This document shows positions 1 through 8,715 of a stretch of 17,351 nucleotides of DNA, in pieces. Every line of letters starts with the position of its first letter. Position 1 is the first letter of the stretch. Source of the stretch: Sulfurivirga caldicuralii (lineage in GTDB: Bacteria > Pseudomonadota > Gammaproteobacteria > Thiomicrospirales > Thiomicrospiraceae); NCBI GenBank assembly GCA_015661715.1, contig DQVN01000004.1:1-17351 (forward strand), written 5' to 3'. The notes below the pieces were generated by a model. The model ran no database searches. It saw only the letters and a list, made by a program, of their open reading frames with translations, and was not told the DNA's origin. A program made the translations under genes and the position numbers.

Positions 1-1432
1 CCACTGGCTGGTGGGTCGGACCATCCTCACCCAAACCGATAGAGTCGTGGGTATAGACGAATATGGTGGGCGCTTTCATCAACGCCGCCATGCGCACTGC
101 GTTGCGCATGTACTCCATGAACATCAGGAAGGTGCCACCATAGGGACGGAAGCCGCCGTGCAGCACGATACCGTTCATGATATGCGCCATACCGAACTCC
201 CGCACACCATAGGAGATGTAATTGCCATCATGCACTGTGCGCGTGATCTTTTTGGAACCTGACCAGGCAGTCAGGTTGGAGGGCGTCAGATCCGCAGAAC
301 CACCCAGCAGCTCCGGCACCACAGGCCCCATTTTCTCAATGGCCATCTGAGACGCCTTACGGCTCGCCACAGAGGGCCCTTCCTGTTGCAACTGGCGCGC
401 ATAGTCCATCATCACCTGATCGAACTGGGCCGGCAGCGTCATACTCATGCGCCGCTCAAATTCGGCCGCCAGCTCCGGATAGGCCTCGCGATAAGCCTCG
501 AACTTGGCCTGCCACGCGTCTTCCAGCTTCTGACCTTTCTCGCGCGCATCCCAGGCGGCATAAATCTCTTCGGGAATCTCAAAGGGGGCATAGGGCCAGT
601 TGAGGTTTTCCCGAGTCAGCTTGATCTCTTCTTCACCCAGAGGCGCACCATGACAGTCATGGGTACCACACAGGTTCGGCGCGCCAAAACCGATGGTGGT
701 CTTGGTCTGAATCAGCGTCGGCTTATCATTGACCGCCTTCGCCTCACGAATGGCCTGATCGATGGCCTCGGCGTCATGACCGTCCACATCCCGGATCACA
801 TGCCAGCCATAAGCCTCGAAACGCTTGGGCACATCCTCGGTGAACCAGTCGTCCACATGGCCATCGATGGAGATATTGTTGTCATCCCAGAAGGCGATCA
901 GCTTGCCCAGCCCCAGTGTTCCGGCCAAAGAGCAGGCCTCGTGGGAGATCCCTTCCATCAGACAGCCATCGCCCATGAACACATAGGTGTAGTGATCCAC
1001 AATCGTATGTCCCGGACGGTTGAATGTGGCCGCCAGAGTCCGCTCGGCAATGGCAAAACCAACCGCGTTGGTAATACCCTGGCCCAATGGGCCGGTGGTG
1101 GTCTCCACCCCTTCTGTATAGCCGTACTCAGGATGGCCAGGGGTCTTGGAGTGCAACTGACGGAACTGTTTCAAATCTTCAATGGAGAGGTTGTAGCCAG
1201 TCAGGTGCAGCAGTGAGTAGATCAGCATGGAGCCGTGACCATTGGACAGAACAAAACGGTCGCGGTCAGCCCACTTGGGATTATTAGGATTGTGCTTCAG
1301 GTGGCTGTTCCACAGCACTTCGGCGATATCCGCCATACCCATGGGGGCACCCGGATGTCCGGATTTGGCTTTCTCTACAGCGTCCATGCTCAGGGCACGG
1401 ATCGCGTTGGCGAGTTCTCTGCGAGTTGGCAT
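1..1432 (-). CDS. tkt: Transketolase, N-terminal 477 residues (3' end beyond window)
   Basis: Thiamine-diphosphate enzyme that moves two-carbon ketol units between sugar phosphates in the non-oxidative pentose phosphate pathway, and in the Calvin cycle where present; cytoplasmic. Visible family landmarks are GHPG (His26), NGHGS (His66), TPGHPE (His100), TTGPLGQG (111-118), the ThDP/Mg segment [10 protein letters not shown] (154-163) with Asn185-Asn186 downstream, and [10 protein letters not shown] (468-477), where the Pyr domain meets the window edge. Typical transketolases are about 665 residues, so roughly 185 are missing because of the edge, not a mutation. The start is ATG at 1432, preceded by AGAGGA 8 nt upstream. 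The frame is the same at both ends, so I see no frameshift. It lies downstream of the RND permease with a 146-bp gap, and I found no convincing promoter there. Paralogue labels (tktA/tktB) cannot be decided. Confidence 0.96.
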   Translation of the reverse strand, partial: MPTRRELANAIRALSMDAVEKAKSGHPGAPMGMADIAEVLWNSHLKHNPNNPKWADRDRFVLSNGHGSMLIYSLLHLTGYNLSIEDLKQFRQLHSKTPGHPEYGYTEGVETTTGPLGQGITNAVGFAIAERTLAATFNRPGHTIVDHYTYVFMGDGCLMEGISHEACSLAGTLGLGKLIAFWDDNNISIDGHVDDWFTEDVPKRFEAYGWHVIRDVDGHDAEAIDQAIREAKAVNDKPTLIQTKTTIGFGAPNLCGTHDCHGAPLGEEEIKLTRENLNWPYAPFEIPEEIYAAWDAREKGQKLEDAWQAKFEAYREAYPELAAEFERRMSMTLPAQFDQVMMDYARQLQQEGPSVASRKASQMAIEKMGPVVPELLGGSADLTPSNLTAWSGSKKITRTVHDGNYISYGVREFGMAHIMNGIVLHGGFRPYGGTFLMFMEYMRNAVRMAALMKAPTIFVYTHDSIGLGEDGPTHQPV

Positions 1433-1578
1433 ACTGCGCGTCCTCTTTACTGGTAAAAATTCGGTTCTTGGCCCGCCGCACCCAGGCGCGATCAAGCCTG
1501 TTTATCGTGACATTAACCACCTATTTTCTCGCAATTACGGCCTTTCTGCAAGTTAGGCGCCCGACAGACACTGAAAAT

Positions 1579-4500
1579 TCAAGCAGATAGCCGCCGCGGC
1601 GCCATCTGCTCATAGAGGCTGAGCAGCACGGGCACCACCAGCAAGATGAGCAGGGTGGAGGCCATCAGACCGAAGGCGATGGAGGTGGCCATGGGAATCA
1701 GAAACTGCGCCTGCAGCGACTTTTCAAACAGCAGCGGCAGCAGACCGGCAATGGTGGTCAGGGAGGTGAGCAACACGGCGCGCACCCGGCGAACCGCCGC
1801 CTCTTCCAGCGCCTGTTGAACGGCCATCCCCTGCTCGCGCAACTGTTTATAGAAGCTGACCAGAATAATGGAGTCATTGACCACAATACCCGCCAGACCG
1901 AAGAAGCCAAACAGGGAAAGAATGGTCAGATCCAACCCCATGATCCAGTGGCCGAAAATGGCGCCAATCAGGCCAAAGGGTATGGCCGTCATCACCAACA
2001 GCGGCCAACCATAACTGCCAAATACCCAGGCCAGGATGATATAGATCAATATCACCCCGACCCACATGCCAATCTTCATATCGGTAAGTGTTTCCTGCTG
2101 CGACTTCGCCCGCCCCTGCAGATTGACCTTGACGCCAAATTGCTTTTCCAATTCCGGGAACAGGGTCTGCTTGAACTGCGCCAGAATGCGGTTGGCATTG
2201 TTCTGATGGGCGTCCACATCCGCCCGCACCGTCACCCCCAGACGCCCATCCACATGACGGAACACATCAAAGCCCTGCTGATGACCGAACCACACCAGCT
2301 GATCTAACGGTGCCCAGCCCTGGGCTGTCTGGATGTACAGCGACTTGAGCAGCGACAATCTGTCTCGCTCTTCATCCGGCAGGGCAATGCGCAGCGCCAC
2401 TTCCTCTTGCCCGCGGGTAAAGATCTGCACCAGATGGCTGGAGAGGGCGCTGCTCAACTGCCCCACCAGGCTCTGCACATCCAGCCCCAGGGCCTTGGCC
2501 TGAGGGGTCAGGTGGAGAATGAGCTGATCCCGACCGTAGGGCAGATCATCCTCGATGCTGCTGACACCGGGCAGTTGGGCAAGCGCCTGCTGCAACGCCA
2601 GCGAGGCCTGTTTCAGACGGCGAGGATCCGCGCCATACAGTTGCACTTCAAAATCCTTACCGGAGGGACCCATCAGGGGTGCGGCAATACTCAACTGCTC
2701 CAGACCCGGTGGCAGCGCGCCGATATGCTTACGCCAGGCGGCGATAAAATCTGCATTGCGGGTATGGCGCTGATCTGAATCTTTCAGCTCGATGCGTACC
2801 GCCGCATGATTAACACCTGTGGCCCGCTCCGACTGATACAGCACCATCTGCGCCACCTTGAGCACGCCCGGCTCCAGCTCCGCTTCAGCCCGATAGGCCG
2901 CCGCCAGCACCCGTCTGGCAAAGGCCTGGGTCTGCTGTGCCGGCGTGCCGGCGGTAAACTGAATCCAGGCGTTAATCTTATTCGCCTCCGGCGAAGGGAA
3001 GAAGACAAAACCCAACCGGCCACCGGCCAGCAACCCCACCGCCATGATCATCAGCCCTAGGGTGGTTGCCAGCACCACAGCGCGATGATGGAGCGCCCAG
3101 CGGATCAGCGCTCGGAACCAGACAAAGCGGAAATGATCTATGGCCGCCTCCAGCCGCTGACGCAGGCGGGAAGGCTGGCGCTGATGCAGCTTGGCAAAGG
3201 TATGGCGCAAATGCCCCGGCAACACCAGAAAACTTTCGATCAGCGAGGCGATAATGACGGCGATGATCACCAGCGGAATGGCGAACATGATCTTGCCCAT
3301 CTCCCCGCCCACCATCATCAGCGGTAGAAAAGCGGCCACCGTGGTCAAGCTGGCTGCGGTCACCGGCGCCAGCATCCGATGTGCACCCCCCTCGGCTGCC
3401 TGTAGCGGGGTCTCACCAGCTTCATAGTGGGCCAGGGCATCCTCGCCCACCACAATGGCATCATCCACAATAATCCCCAGGGCCATGATCAGGGCAAACA
3501 GGCTGATCATGTTGATGCTGCCCCCGCTGAGCCACAAAATCGCCAACGCGGCGGCAAAGCTGGTGGGAATGCCTACCGCCACCCAGAAGGCCACCCGTCC
3601 ATTCATGAACAGATAGAGAATCGCCACCACCAGCAGCAGGCCGGATAGACCATTTTCCACCAGCAACATCATGCGCTGCTTGACCAATGACCAGGTCTCA
3701 TCATGCACAATCAACTGCATGCCCGGCGGCAGTTTGGGGCGGGTCTCATCCAGCCACTGGGCCATAATTTGCGCGGACTTGAGCGTATCCCCCTCCTCGG
3801 CGCGCTTCAGCTCCAGCGTCACTGCCCGGGCCTGCCCCACCCACGCCAACGGGCTATAGCGCTGCACGGCCCAATGCACTTGAGCCACATCCCTCAACTG
3901 CAGATGGGGCATATCCGCCCAAGGCATCGACAAGCGGGCCAGCGCAAGCGGATCCCGCGCCTGTTCCAACACCCGCAGCTCCCGCCCGCCTTCCGTATCG
4001 CCTACAGTGCCGGCGGGCAGATCAAGGCTCTGAGCAGCGAGCTGCGCGCCCCACTGGGCCAGGGTGCGCTCACTGCGCCGCTGCATTTCCAGGGGCATCG
4101 CCACTTTCAGTTGCAAAGGGGGCAGGCCGATAAAATCCACCTTGTCGATGCCACGGCGCAACAACTCCTGCTCAAAATCCCGCGCCCATTGGCGCAGCGC
4201 CAGCAGATCGCCTGTCTCAGACACGAGGGTGACTTTGGCCACCCGCTCATAGCGGATAAAGCGTGCAATGATCGGCTTTTCAATGTCCTGGGGCAGGTTG
4301 CGCAGGGCGTCTACCTTCTGACGCACCCGATCCACCGCCTCCACAATATCCACCCCATCCTGATAGCGCAGCACCACCAAGGATGCCCCCGCCGACGAGA
4401 CGGAGGTCATCTCATCCAACCCGTCCTCATTACGCAACGCCTGCTCAATGGGCACGGTGATGGCCCGCTCCACATCCTCCGCATTGGCCCCGGGCCAGAC

Positions 4501-4665
4501 CACGCGCACCTGCACCATATCCAGGGCAAAGTTGGGAAAGAACTGCACATTCAGCTTATACAGCGCCACGGCTCCGGCCATCCATAGCATCAGCATCAGC
4601 AGATTGGCCGCCACCGGATGGCGCGCGAACAAACCGATCAGACCGTGGGAACGAAAGGCGCTCAT
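1579..4665 (-). CDS. RND-family efflux transporter, inner-membrane permease subunit
   Basis: Proton-driven efflux permease of the RND superfamily (AcrB/acriflavine-resistance type), expected as an inner-membrane trimer. It has 1028 residues, the usual length. The layout is canonical: a first membrane segment at about 17-37, a large periplasmic domain at about 40-330, then a block of membrane helices from about 336. TM4 contains GIIVDDAIVVGE with the paired acidic residues Asp401-Asp402 that relay protons in this family. The second half repeats the pattern, with a periplasmic region and a C-terminal helix block containing GIVVNDSIILV. The start ATG overlaps the adaptor stop codon by 4 bp (ATGA), so the two are translationally coupled. 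No outer-membrane (TolC-like) gene lies beside it, so the pump probably uses a channel encoded elsewhere. The substrate cannot be predicted from sequence; the subfamily is HAE-1-like rather than heavy-metal CusA-like. Confidence 0.93.
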   Translation of the reverse strand: MSAFRSHGLIGLFARHPVAANLLMLMLWMAGAVALYKLNVQFFPNFALDMVQVRVVWPGANAEDVERAITVPIEQALRNEDGLDEMTSVSSAGASLVVLRYQDGVDIVEAVDRVRQKVDALRNLPQDIEKPIIARFIRYERVAKVTLVSETGDLLALRQWARDFEQELLRRGIDKVDFIGLPPLQLKVAMPLEMQRRSERTLAQWGAQLAAQSLDLPAGTVGDTEGGRELRVLEQARDPLALARLSMPWADMPHLQLRDVAQVHWAVQRYSPLAWVGQARAVTLELKRAEEGDTLKSAQIMAQWLDETRPKLPPGMQLIVHDETWSLVKQRMMLLVENGLSGLLLVVAILYLFMNGRVAFWVAVGIPTSFAAALAILWLSGGSINMISLFALIMALGIIVDDAIVVGEDALAHYEAGETPLQAAEGGAHRMLAPVTAASLTTVAAFLPLMMVGGEMGKIMFAIPLVIIAVIIASLIESFLVLPGHLRHTFAKLHQRQPSRLRQRLEAAIDHFRFVWFRALIRWALHHRAVVLATTLGLMIMAVGLLAGGRLGFVFFPSPEANKINAWIQFTAGTPAQQTQAFARRVLAAAYRAEAELEPGVLKVAQMVLYQSERATGVNHAAVRIELKDSDQRHTRNADFIAAWRKHIGALPPGLEQLSIAAPLMGPSGKDFEVQLYGADPRRLKQASLALQQALAQLPGVSSIEDDLPYGRDQLILHLTPQAKALGLDVQSLVGQLSSALSSHLVQIFTRGQEEVALRIALPDEERDRLSLLKSLYIQTAQGWAPLDQLVWFGHQQGFDVFRHVDGRLGVTVRADVDAHQNNANRILAQFKQTLFPELEKQFGVKVNLQGRAKSQQETLTDMKIGMWVGVILIYIILAWVFGSYGWPLLVMTAIPFGLIGAIFGHWIMGLDLTILSLFGFFGLAGIVVNDSIILVSFYKQLREQGMAVQQALEEAAVRRVRAVLLTSLTTIAGLLPLLFEKSLQAQFLIPMATSIAFGLMASTLLILLVVPVLLSLYEQMAPRRLSA

Positions 4666-5747
4666 GGCCGCAGCCCGCCTTGAACGGAAACCTTCAGCCC
4701 ATCAATGGCTTGAGGCAGGTGGGTAATGAGCACCTTTTGCCCGGCAGACAACCCCTGCACCAGCGCCAGGGTGCGCCCCTGACGGGTGATCTCGCCCAGC
4801 CAGGTCACTGCCACCCGCCGTAACCGCTCCCCTTCCACCACATAGACATGATCCGCCCCATACAGCGCGCTATAGGGCACCGCCGCCAGCGCATCCACGG
4901 GCGGCAACTGCAAGGTCAGCTTTTGCAGATCCCCTAAGGTCAAGGCACTGCCCGCCGCGCTGAACCACAACTTCACCCCCAGCGGCGTGCGCTCAGCCGC
5001 CGCCCGGGCAAAGGGATAGACGCGTCCCGCCCCATCCACCAGGCGCATCTGCGCCGCCTGAGCCGCTGCCTGCCGCCACAGGCGATCGGGCACCACCACC
5101 GACAGCTCCAGATCCGCCGGATCATAGGCGCTCAACAGCAACTGGCCCGGCGCCACCCGCTCCCCTGGCCCCACCTGCACCGCCACAATGCGCAAAGAGG
5201 AATCCGCCCGCATCGCCGCCTTGGCCACATCCCGCTGCACCTGCAGCAGGCGTGAACGGGCTTTTTGCAACCGCGCCTTGAGCTGCGCCAGCTTCGCCTG
5301 CAACTGCGCCACACTCAACTCATTGGCCAGCTTGCGCGCCACCAGTTTTTTCTGCGCCGCCAGATTCAACTGTTCTAAGCGAATCTGCGCCTCAAGATCG
5401 GCCACATCCGCTTGTGCCTGCGCCAACAGAACACGGGCATCGGTATCATCCAGACGCAGCAACAACTCACCCGGCGCCACCGTCATCCCTGGCTTGACTG
5501 GCACCGCCTCTACCCAACCGGCAAAGGGGGCTTGCAATCGTACCTGCTGCGGCACACTGACCTGGGCAAACACCGTGCGCTCCGGACGCAGGGTTTCCAC
5601 TTGCACCGCCTGAACCGCCACCGGCCAGCGCTTCTCCTGCACAGGCGGCGTCTCCACCTGCGGTTTGGTGGCCTTTAACCACATAAACCCGCCCACAGCT
5701 AAGGCCAGGATGAGCACAACGGACACCATGGGTTTCAGATATTTCAT
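4662..5747 (-). CDS. RND efflux periplasmic adaptor subunit (membrane fusion protein)
   Basis: Periplasmic adaptor that links the RND permease to an outer-membrane channel. It has 361 residues, within the normal range. An N-terminal hydrophobic segment (about 7-24), preceded by Lys residues, acts as a signal or membrane anchor; there is no lipobox cysteine. Residues 66-101 form the first lipoyl/barrel-sandwich half (QAPFAGWVE...KPGMTVAPGELLLRLDD). Residues about 105-178 are an Ala/Gln/Leu-rich coiled-coil hairpin, and about 183-210 form the second lipoyl half (VGPGERVAPGQLLL). The beta-barrel and membrane-proximal domains follow. The start at 5747 is supported by GGAG 7 nt upstream. It is the first gene of a two-gene operon, and the AT-rich upstream region carries a possible promoter and operator. 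Confidence 0.92.
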   Translation of the reverse strand: MKYLKPMVSVVLILALAVGGFMWLKATKPQVETPPVQEKRWPVAVQAVQVETLRPERTVFAQVSVPQQVRLQAPFAGWVEAVPVKPGMTVAPGELLLRLDDTDARVLLAQAQADVADLEAQIRLEQLNLAAQKKLVARKLANELSVAQLQAKLAQLKARLQKARSRLLQVQRDVAKAAMRADSSLRIVAVQVGPGERVAPGQLLLSAYDPADLELSVVVPDRLWRQAAAQAAQMRLVDGAGRVYPFARAAAERTPLGVKLWFSAAGSALTLGDLQKLTLQLPPVDALAAVPYSALYGADHVYVVEGERLRRVAVTWLGEITRQGRTLALVQGLSAGQKVLITHLPQAIDGLKVSVQGGLRP

Positions 5748-5773
5748 CGCCCTACTCCAAAAAGAGAAAAAGC

Positions 5774-5818
5774 ATTATAAAACGATAAAAATCGAGATTT
5801 TTATAGGAAATTTTTATC
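5774..5818 (-). promoter_or_regulatory. Candidate promoter and operator of the RND efflux operon
   Basis: The minus strand carries a consensus-like -10 (TATAAT, plus-strand 5774-5779) about 27 nt upstream of the adaptor start. Immediately upstream is a perfect 9-bp inverted repeat, ATAAAAATC (5785-5793) and GATTTTTAT (5796-5804), with a 2-nt centre. A third copy of the half-site, ATTTTTATC, is at 5810-5818. The repeat occupies the -10/-35 spacer and the -35 position, where the -35 match itself is poor. This fits a regulator site, as efflux operons often have local repressors or activators, but no regulator gene is adjacent. Which protein binds, if any, is unknown, and AT-rich DNA can produce such repeats by chance. 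Confidence 0.4.
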
Positions 5819-5844
5819 AAAATGGGGCGACAAAATTTGCGCTT

Positions 5845-5866
5845 AAAAAATTCGGGGGACCCCCCT
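5845..5866 (-). terminator. Possible intrinsic terminator downstream of the fold-III decarboxylase
   Basis: Read on the minus strand, a G-run/C-run hairpin (plus-strand 5854-5865; stem of 4 bp with a 4-nt loop) is followed by GAA and six T residues (5845-5850). It lies about 105 nt beyond the decarboxylase stop and just before the RND promoter, where a transcript end is expected. The stem is short, but see the larger inverted repeat at 5863-5958, which could stack onto it. Confidence 0.35.
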
Positions 5867-5958
5867 TCGGCGATCACCTTACAGAAAACCACTGTGCCTG
5901 ACCAGACGGTATAAAGCCGACCTCAGCGCGCTGTTGCTGATGCCCCTCCGCCGAAGGG
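5863..5958 (-). repeat. 10-bp inverted repeat enclosing smaller hairpins in the decarboxylase-RND intergenic region
   Basis: CCCTTCGGCG (5863-5872) and CGCCGAAGGG (5949-5958) are perfectly complementary and separated by 76 bp. Inside are TCAGC/GCTGA (5923-5927 with 5936-5940) and ACAG/CTGT (5881-5884 with 5892-5895). As minus-strand RNA this would form a closed, branched structure in the 3' untranslated region of the decarboxylase, ending next to the hairpin and T-run at 5845-5866. It could be an extended terminator, a 3'-UTR stability element or a small RNA. I recognise no Rfam family. Confidence 0.35.
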
Positions 5959-5970
5959 AGCCACGGAATG

Positions 5971-7152
5971 CTATGGCTGGCTACTCAGATCCTCCACCAC
6001 CACCACCTGCGGCTTGGGGTAGAAGTTAAATTCCGTGGCCGAGGCCAGGGTGTAGGCGCCCATCATGCGCGCCACCAGCACATCACCGATTTCCAACGGC
6101 GGCAGATCGATATCCTCGTCGATCACATCGATGGAATCACAGGTGGGGCCGGCCAGCACGCTGGGCAGCCGCGCGCCCTCCCGGGGCGTGAGCAGACCGA
6201 TGGGATAGAGCGCATGATCAAAGATTTGTCCGGACAGCGCCCCATAGACCCCATCGTCCAGGTAGTACCACATGCGGGTGCCACGACGCGCCCTGCCCAT
6301 AACACTGAGCAGCTCGATCATGGCTGGCGCGGCGATAAACCGCCCTGGTTCCGCCCAGATCTCCACCGCCTCTGGCACCGCCGCCAGCGCTTGGCGAATG
6401 GGGGCACAGAAATCCTCAATGGGCATAACCGGTGTCTGATAGGGCACCGGAAAACCGCCACCGATATCCAGCCACTGCCAGTCCATCTTGTCAAAGCGGG
6501 CCATGGCTTCGATGGAGGCCTCAATGGCGCGCACATGGGCCGCTGGACTGGTGGACTGGGAGCCCACATGGAAGGAGAGCCCTTTTACCGTCAACCCCTG
6601 CTTGTCCACATGGGCCAACAGCGCATCCAGCTCCTCCAGCGCACAGCCGAATTTACGGCTCAAGTCCACCACCGCATCCTGGCTGCGGTAGCTGACCCGC
6701 ACAATCAGCTCCACCGTCTGCCGATAGGGAAGGAACTTGTCCACCTCTGCCAGATTGTCCACCACAAAACGGGTACAGCCGAAATCCAACGCCTCGCGGA
6801 TCTCACTATCCTTTTTGATCGGATGGGTATGAATACAGCGCTCGGCGGCGATGCCCAGATCCCGCACCATATTGACCTCACCGGCGGTGGCCAGATCAAA
6901 ACATCCTCCCAACTGATTCAGCCGCGCCAGCAATGCCGGATGGGCCAGGGCTTTGACCGCATAAAACAGCTTCACCCCCGGCAGCGCCGCCGCCAACGCC
7001 CGATACTGGCGATCCACCGCGGCCAGGTTGAGGACTAAAAGGGGGGTGCCGTGGATCTCCGCCAGTTGTTTGAGGGCGGCACGATCATAGTCGCTCAACG
7101 GCGCCGGATGGGCGTGGGAGGCAAAATGGTGGTTCAGTTCCTTGGCGTCCAT
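5971..7152 (-). CDS. Fold-III PLP-dependent ornithine/lysine-type decarboxylase
   Basis: Decarboxylates ornithine to putrescine (possibly also lysine to cadaverine) in the cytoplasm, the entry step of polyamine synthesis. It belongs to the alanine-racemase-fold (eukaryotic ODC-like) class, not the large SpeC/AdiA fold. It has 393 residues, normal for the class. Visible motifs: PLP-binding lysine Lys67 in FYAVKALAHP, HPIKK (109-113), SFHVGSQS (193-200), LDIGGGFP (228-235), EPGRFI (268-273), GPTCDSIDVI (335-344) with the catalytic Cys338, and GAYT (365-368). The Cys-Asp pair fits ODC/LDC rather than diaminopimelate or carboxynorspermidine decarboxylase. The start at 7152 has AGGG 6 nt upstream. 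It lies 70 nt downstream of speE in the same direction, supplying the putrescine that SpeE uses. Ornithine versus lysine preference cannot be settled from sequence alone. Confidence 0.93.
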   Translation of the reverse strand: MDAKELNHHFASHAHPAPLSDYDRAALKQLAEIHGTPLLVLNLAAVDRQYRALAAALPGVKLFYAVKALAHPALLARLNQLGGCFDLATAGEVNMVRDLGIAAERCIHTHPIKKDSEIREALDFGCTRFVVDNLAEVDKFLPYRQTVELIVRVSYRSQDAVVDLSRKFGCALEELDALLAHVDKQGLTVKGLSFHVGSQSTSPAAHVRAIEASIEAMARFDKMDWQWLDIGGGFPVPYQTPVMPIEDFCAPIRQALAAVPEAVEIWAEPGRFIAAPAMIELLSVMGRARRGTRMWYYLDDGVYGALSGQIFDHALYPIGLLTPREGARLPSVLAGPTCDSIDVIDEDIDLPPLEIGDVLVARMMGAYTLASATEFNFYPKPQVVVVEDLSSQP

Positions 7153-7171
7153 AAAATACCCTAAAGCACAA

Positions 7172-7191
7172 GCGCCCCTCGGTGGGGGCGC
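7172..7191 (-). terminator. Hairpin between speE and the fold-III decarboxylase
   Basis: GCGCCCC (7172-7178) and GGGGCGC (7185-7191) form a perfect 7-bp stem with a 6-nt loop. On the minus strand it is followed by TTGTGCTTT, a poor U-tract, and then by the decarboxylase ribosome binding site. It could be a weak or partial terminator that lowers decarboxylase expression relative to speDE, or a processing or stability hairpin. Confidence 0.4.
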
Positions 7192-7222
7192 CTGCTCAGT
7201 CTATCGCAACACAACCGCTCTG

Positions 7223-8074
7223 TCAGCCCATCAGCGCCAGCACATACTGCGGCAGGGCGAAGCTGGCCACATGCACCTCAGGCGTGTAGTAGCGTGTCTG
7301 AATGCCGCTGCGCTCGAAACGCTCGCGAATCACCTCCACCGGCTGCTGACGCAACGGGGTATTGTCCGTGGCCCAGGCAAAGGTCATGGCCCCGCCCACA
7401 TAGGTGGGCACCGCGGCGTGATAAAAGTGCACATCGGCAAACAGGGGGCGCAATCGCTGAGCGCTGGTGGTCACCTCGTCCCTCTGCATGAATACCACCC
7501 CATTCTGGGCGACGAAAACGCCGCCAGGCTTCAAACAGCGCTTGACGCCCTCATAAAACGGCGAGCTGAACAGCACCTCACCCGGCCCAACCGGGTCGGT
7601 GGAATCGGAAATAATCACATCAAACTGCTCATCGGTGGTACGGACAAAGTTGACGCCATCATCAATGATGATGGTGACCCGCGGGTCTTCAAAAGCACCG
7701 GCTGAGTGATTGGGCAGGTATTGCTTGCACATTTCGATTACCTGCGCATCAATCTCCACCTGAGTCACCGCCTCCACAGCGGCATGCTTGACCACTTCGC
7801 GCAGGATGCCGCCATCGCCGCCGCCAATGATCAACACCTTTTTGGCATCACCATGGGCGAGCAGCGGCACATGGGTCATCATTTCGTGATAGATAAACTC
7901 ATCTTTTTCAGTGGTCTGGATAATGCCATCCAGGGCCATGACCGTGCCCCAATAGGCGTTGCGGAAGATCACCAGATGCTGATGCTCCGTGCGCACTTCA
8001 AACAGAACCTGCTCCATTTTGAAGGTCTGCGCCCAACTCTCATGGAGGGTTTCAGAAAACAGCATGGCGCTCAT
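7223..8074 (-). CDS. speE: Spermidine synthase (polyamine aminopropyltransferase)
   Basis: Transfers the aminopropyl group of decarboxylated SAM to putrescine, giving spermidine and methylthioadenosine; cytoplasmic. It has 283 residues, close to E. coli SpeE. A small N-terminal beta domain (about 1-60, including [18 protein letters not shown]) precedes the Rossmann domain with the nucleotide-binding glycine loop IGGGDGG (83-89), an acidic residue in QVEID, and the catalytic segment [10 protein letters not shown] (155-164), where Asp157 matches the base of the family. The start overlaps the speD stop by 4 bp (ATGA) and has AGGA shortly upstream, so it is coupled to speD. Aminopropyl acceptor choice (putrescine against other diamines) is inferred from context. 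Confidence 0.96.
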   Translation of the reverse strand: MSAMLFSETLHESWAQTFKMEQVLFEVRTEHQHLVIFRNAYWGTVMALDGIIQTTEKDEFIYHEMMTHVPLLAHGDAKKVLIIGGGDGGILREVVKHAAVEAVTQVEIDAQVIEMCKQYLPNHSAGAFEDPRVTIIIDDGVNFVRTTDEQFDVIISDSTDPVGPGEVLFSSPFYEGVKRCLKPGGVFVAQNGVVFMQRDEVTTSAQRLRPLFADVHFYHAAVPTYVGGAMTFAWATDNTPLRQQPVEVIRERFERSGIQTRYYTPEVHVASFALPQYVLALMG

Positions 8075-8559
8075 GAATCCTGCACCTCGCCACGCAAAAT
8101 CGTCTCCACTTCGACCCGTGTGGGGGTAAAGGCCGCCTTCAGCACCTCCACCGCCTTCTCCGGTACGGAATCACCGCACATAAACACATCAAAAGCGGCA
8201 TATTCGCGCTCCGGCCAGCTATGTACGGAAATGTGGGATTCAGCCAGCACCGCCACACCGGAGATACCGCCATTGGGGGTAAAGTGATGCAGATGGATAT
8301 GCAGCAGGGTAGCCTTAGCCGCATCCACCGCCTCCCGCAGGGCGCGCTCCATCACCTCCAGATTATCCAGCCTTTTCGCCCCCCACATGTCCACGATCAG
8401 GTGGGTGCCGGCAAAGACTTTCCCATCGCGGCAGATGAAATGGTCCAGCGTAGTATCACCGACCTGCTGGTCATGGGTCGGCCAGTTGTCATCAATGACT
8501 GTGGTCTTCTCAATGATTTCGAAATGGTCATTCTTGGTGACCAGCACATTTTCTGACAT
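8071..8559 (-). CDS. speD: S-adenosylmethionine decarboxylase proenzyme
   Basis: Pyruvoyl enzyme that decarboxylates SAM to provide the aminopropyl donor for SpeE. It has 162 residues and resembles the short bacterial type also found in Pseudomonas, rather than the about 264-residue E. coli type. The self-cleavage site is visible in [13 protein letters not shown]: cleavage between Glu107 and Ser108 would leave the pyruvoyl group on the alpha chain. [18 protein letters not shown] (113-130) contains the His113 and Cys128 expected in processing and catalysis. The roughly 40-residue N-terminal extension ahead of the core is normal for this subgroup. The start at 8559 has AGGA about 5 nt upstream. 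It heads speD-speE and is preceded by a 150-nt leader with an unusual terminator-like element. Confidence 0.96.
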   Translation of the reverse strand: MSENVLVTKNDHFEIIEKTTVIDDNWPTHDQQVGDTTLDHFICRDGKVFAGTHLIVDMWGAKRLDNLEVMERALREAVDAAKATLLHIHLHHFTPNGGISGVAVLAESHISVHSWPEREYAAFDVFMCGDSVPEKAVEVLKAAFTPTRVEVETILRGEVQDS

Positions 8560-8649
8560 TTTTTCCTATCACCCCCACAAAGGTGTTGGTTCAAACCGGG
8601 CACGCAAGGGACGTAACCCACTCCCCACCGGCCAGGACCGGCACCAGCT

Positions 8650-8699
8650 AAAACAAAAACCCCTGGGTGATGGCCTGCACAACCACCGCCAGCCAGAGG
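8650..8699 (-). terminator. Intrinsic-terminator-like hairpin in the speD leader (possible attenuator)
   Basis: On the minus strand, CCUCUG (8699-8694) pairs with CAGGGG (8665-8660), with one G-U pair, and GGUGGU (8687-8682) pairs with AUCACC (8671-8666), also with one G-U pair. A 6-nt bulge lies on the 5' side and there is none on the 3' side. The stem is followed directly by UUUUUGUUUU (8659-8650). This is a good Rho-independent shape. It lies downstream of both osmC and the promoter at 8716-8744, and upstream of speD. It may end trpC-osmC readthrough, attenuate speDE, or end a short RNA of about 60 nt. Confidence 0.55.
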
Positions 8700-8715
8700 T
8701 CTGGAAAGGGGGCAA

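Noticed and set aside
386..1216. Long open frames on the plus strand opposite tkt, RND, trp and other genes (for example 386-1216, 3703-4587, 5968-7038, 11347-12585, 13442-14392)
   Set aside because: They mirror conserved minus-strand genes, have His/Gln/Arg-rich shadow compositions, and lack recognisable domains. GC-rich third positions explain the open frames.
1523..1551. TTGCAG-17-GAAAAT as a tkt promoter in the RND-tkt gap
   Set aside because: Only half of the -35 box matches and the -10 is poor, so I could not tell it from background.
8560..8649. tRNA-like or 6S-like RNA in the speD leader (GGTTTGAACC resembles a T-arm)
   Set aside because: No acceptor stem, anticodon arm or CCA end could be assembled, and no clear match to a 6S consensus.
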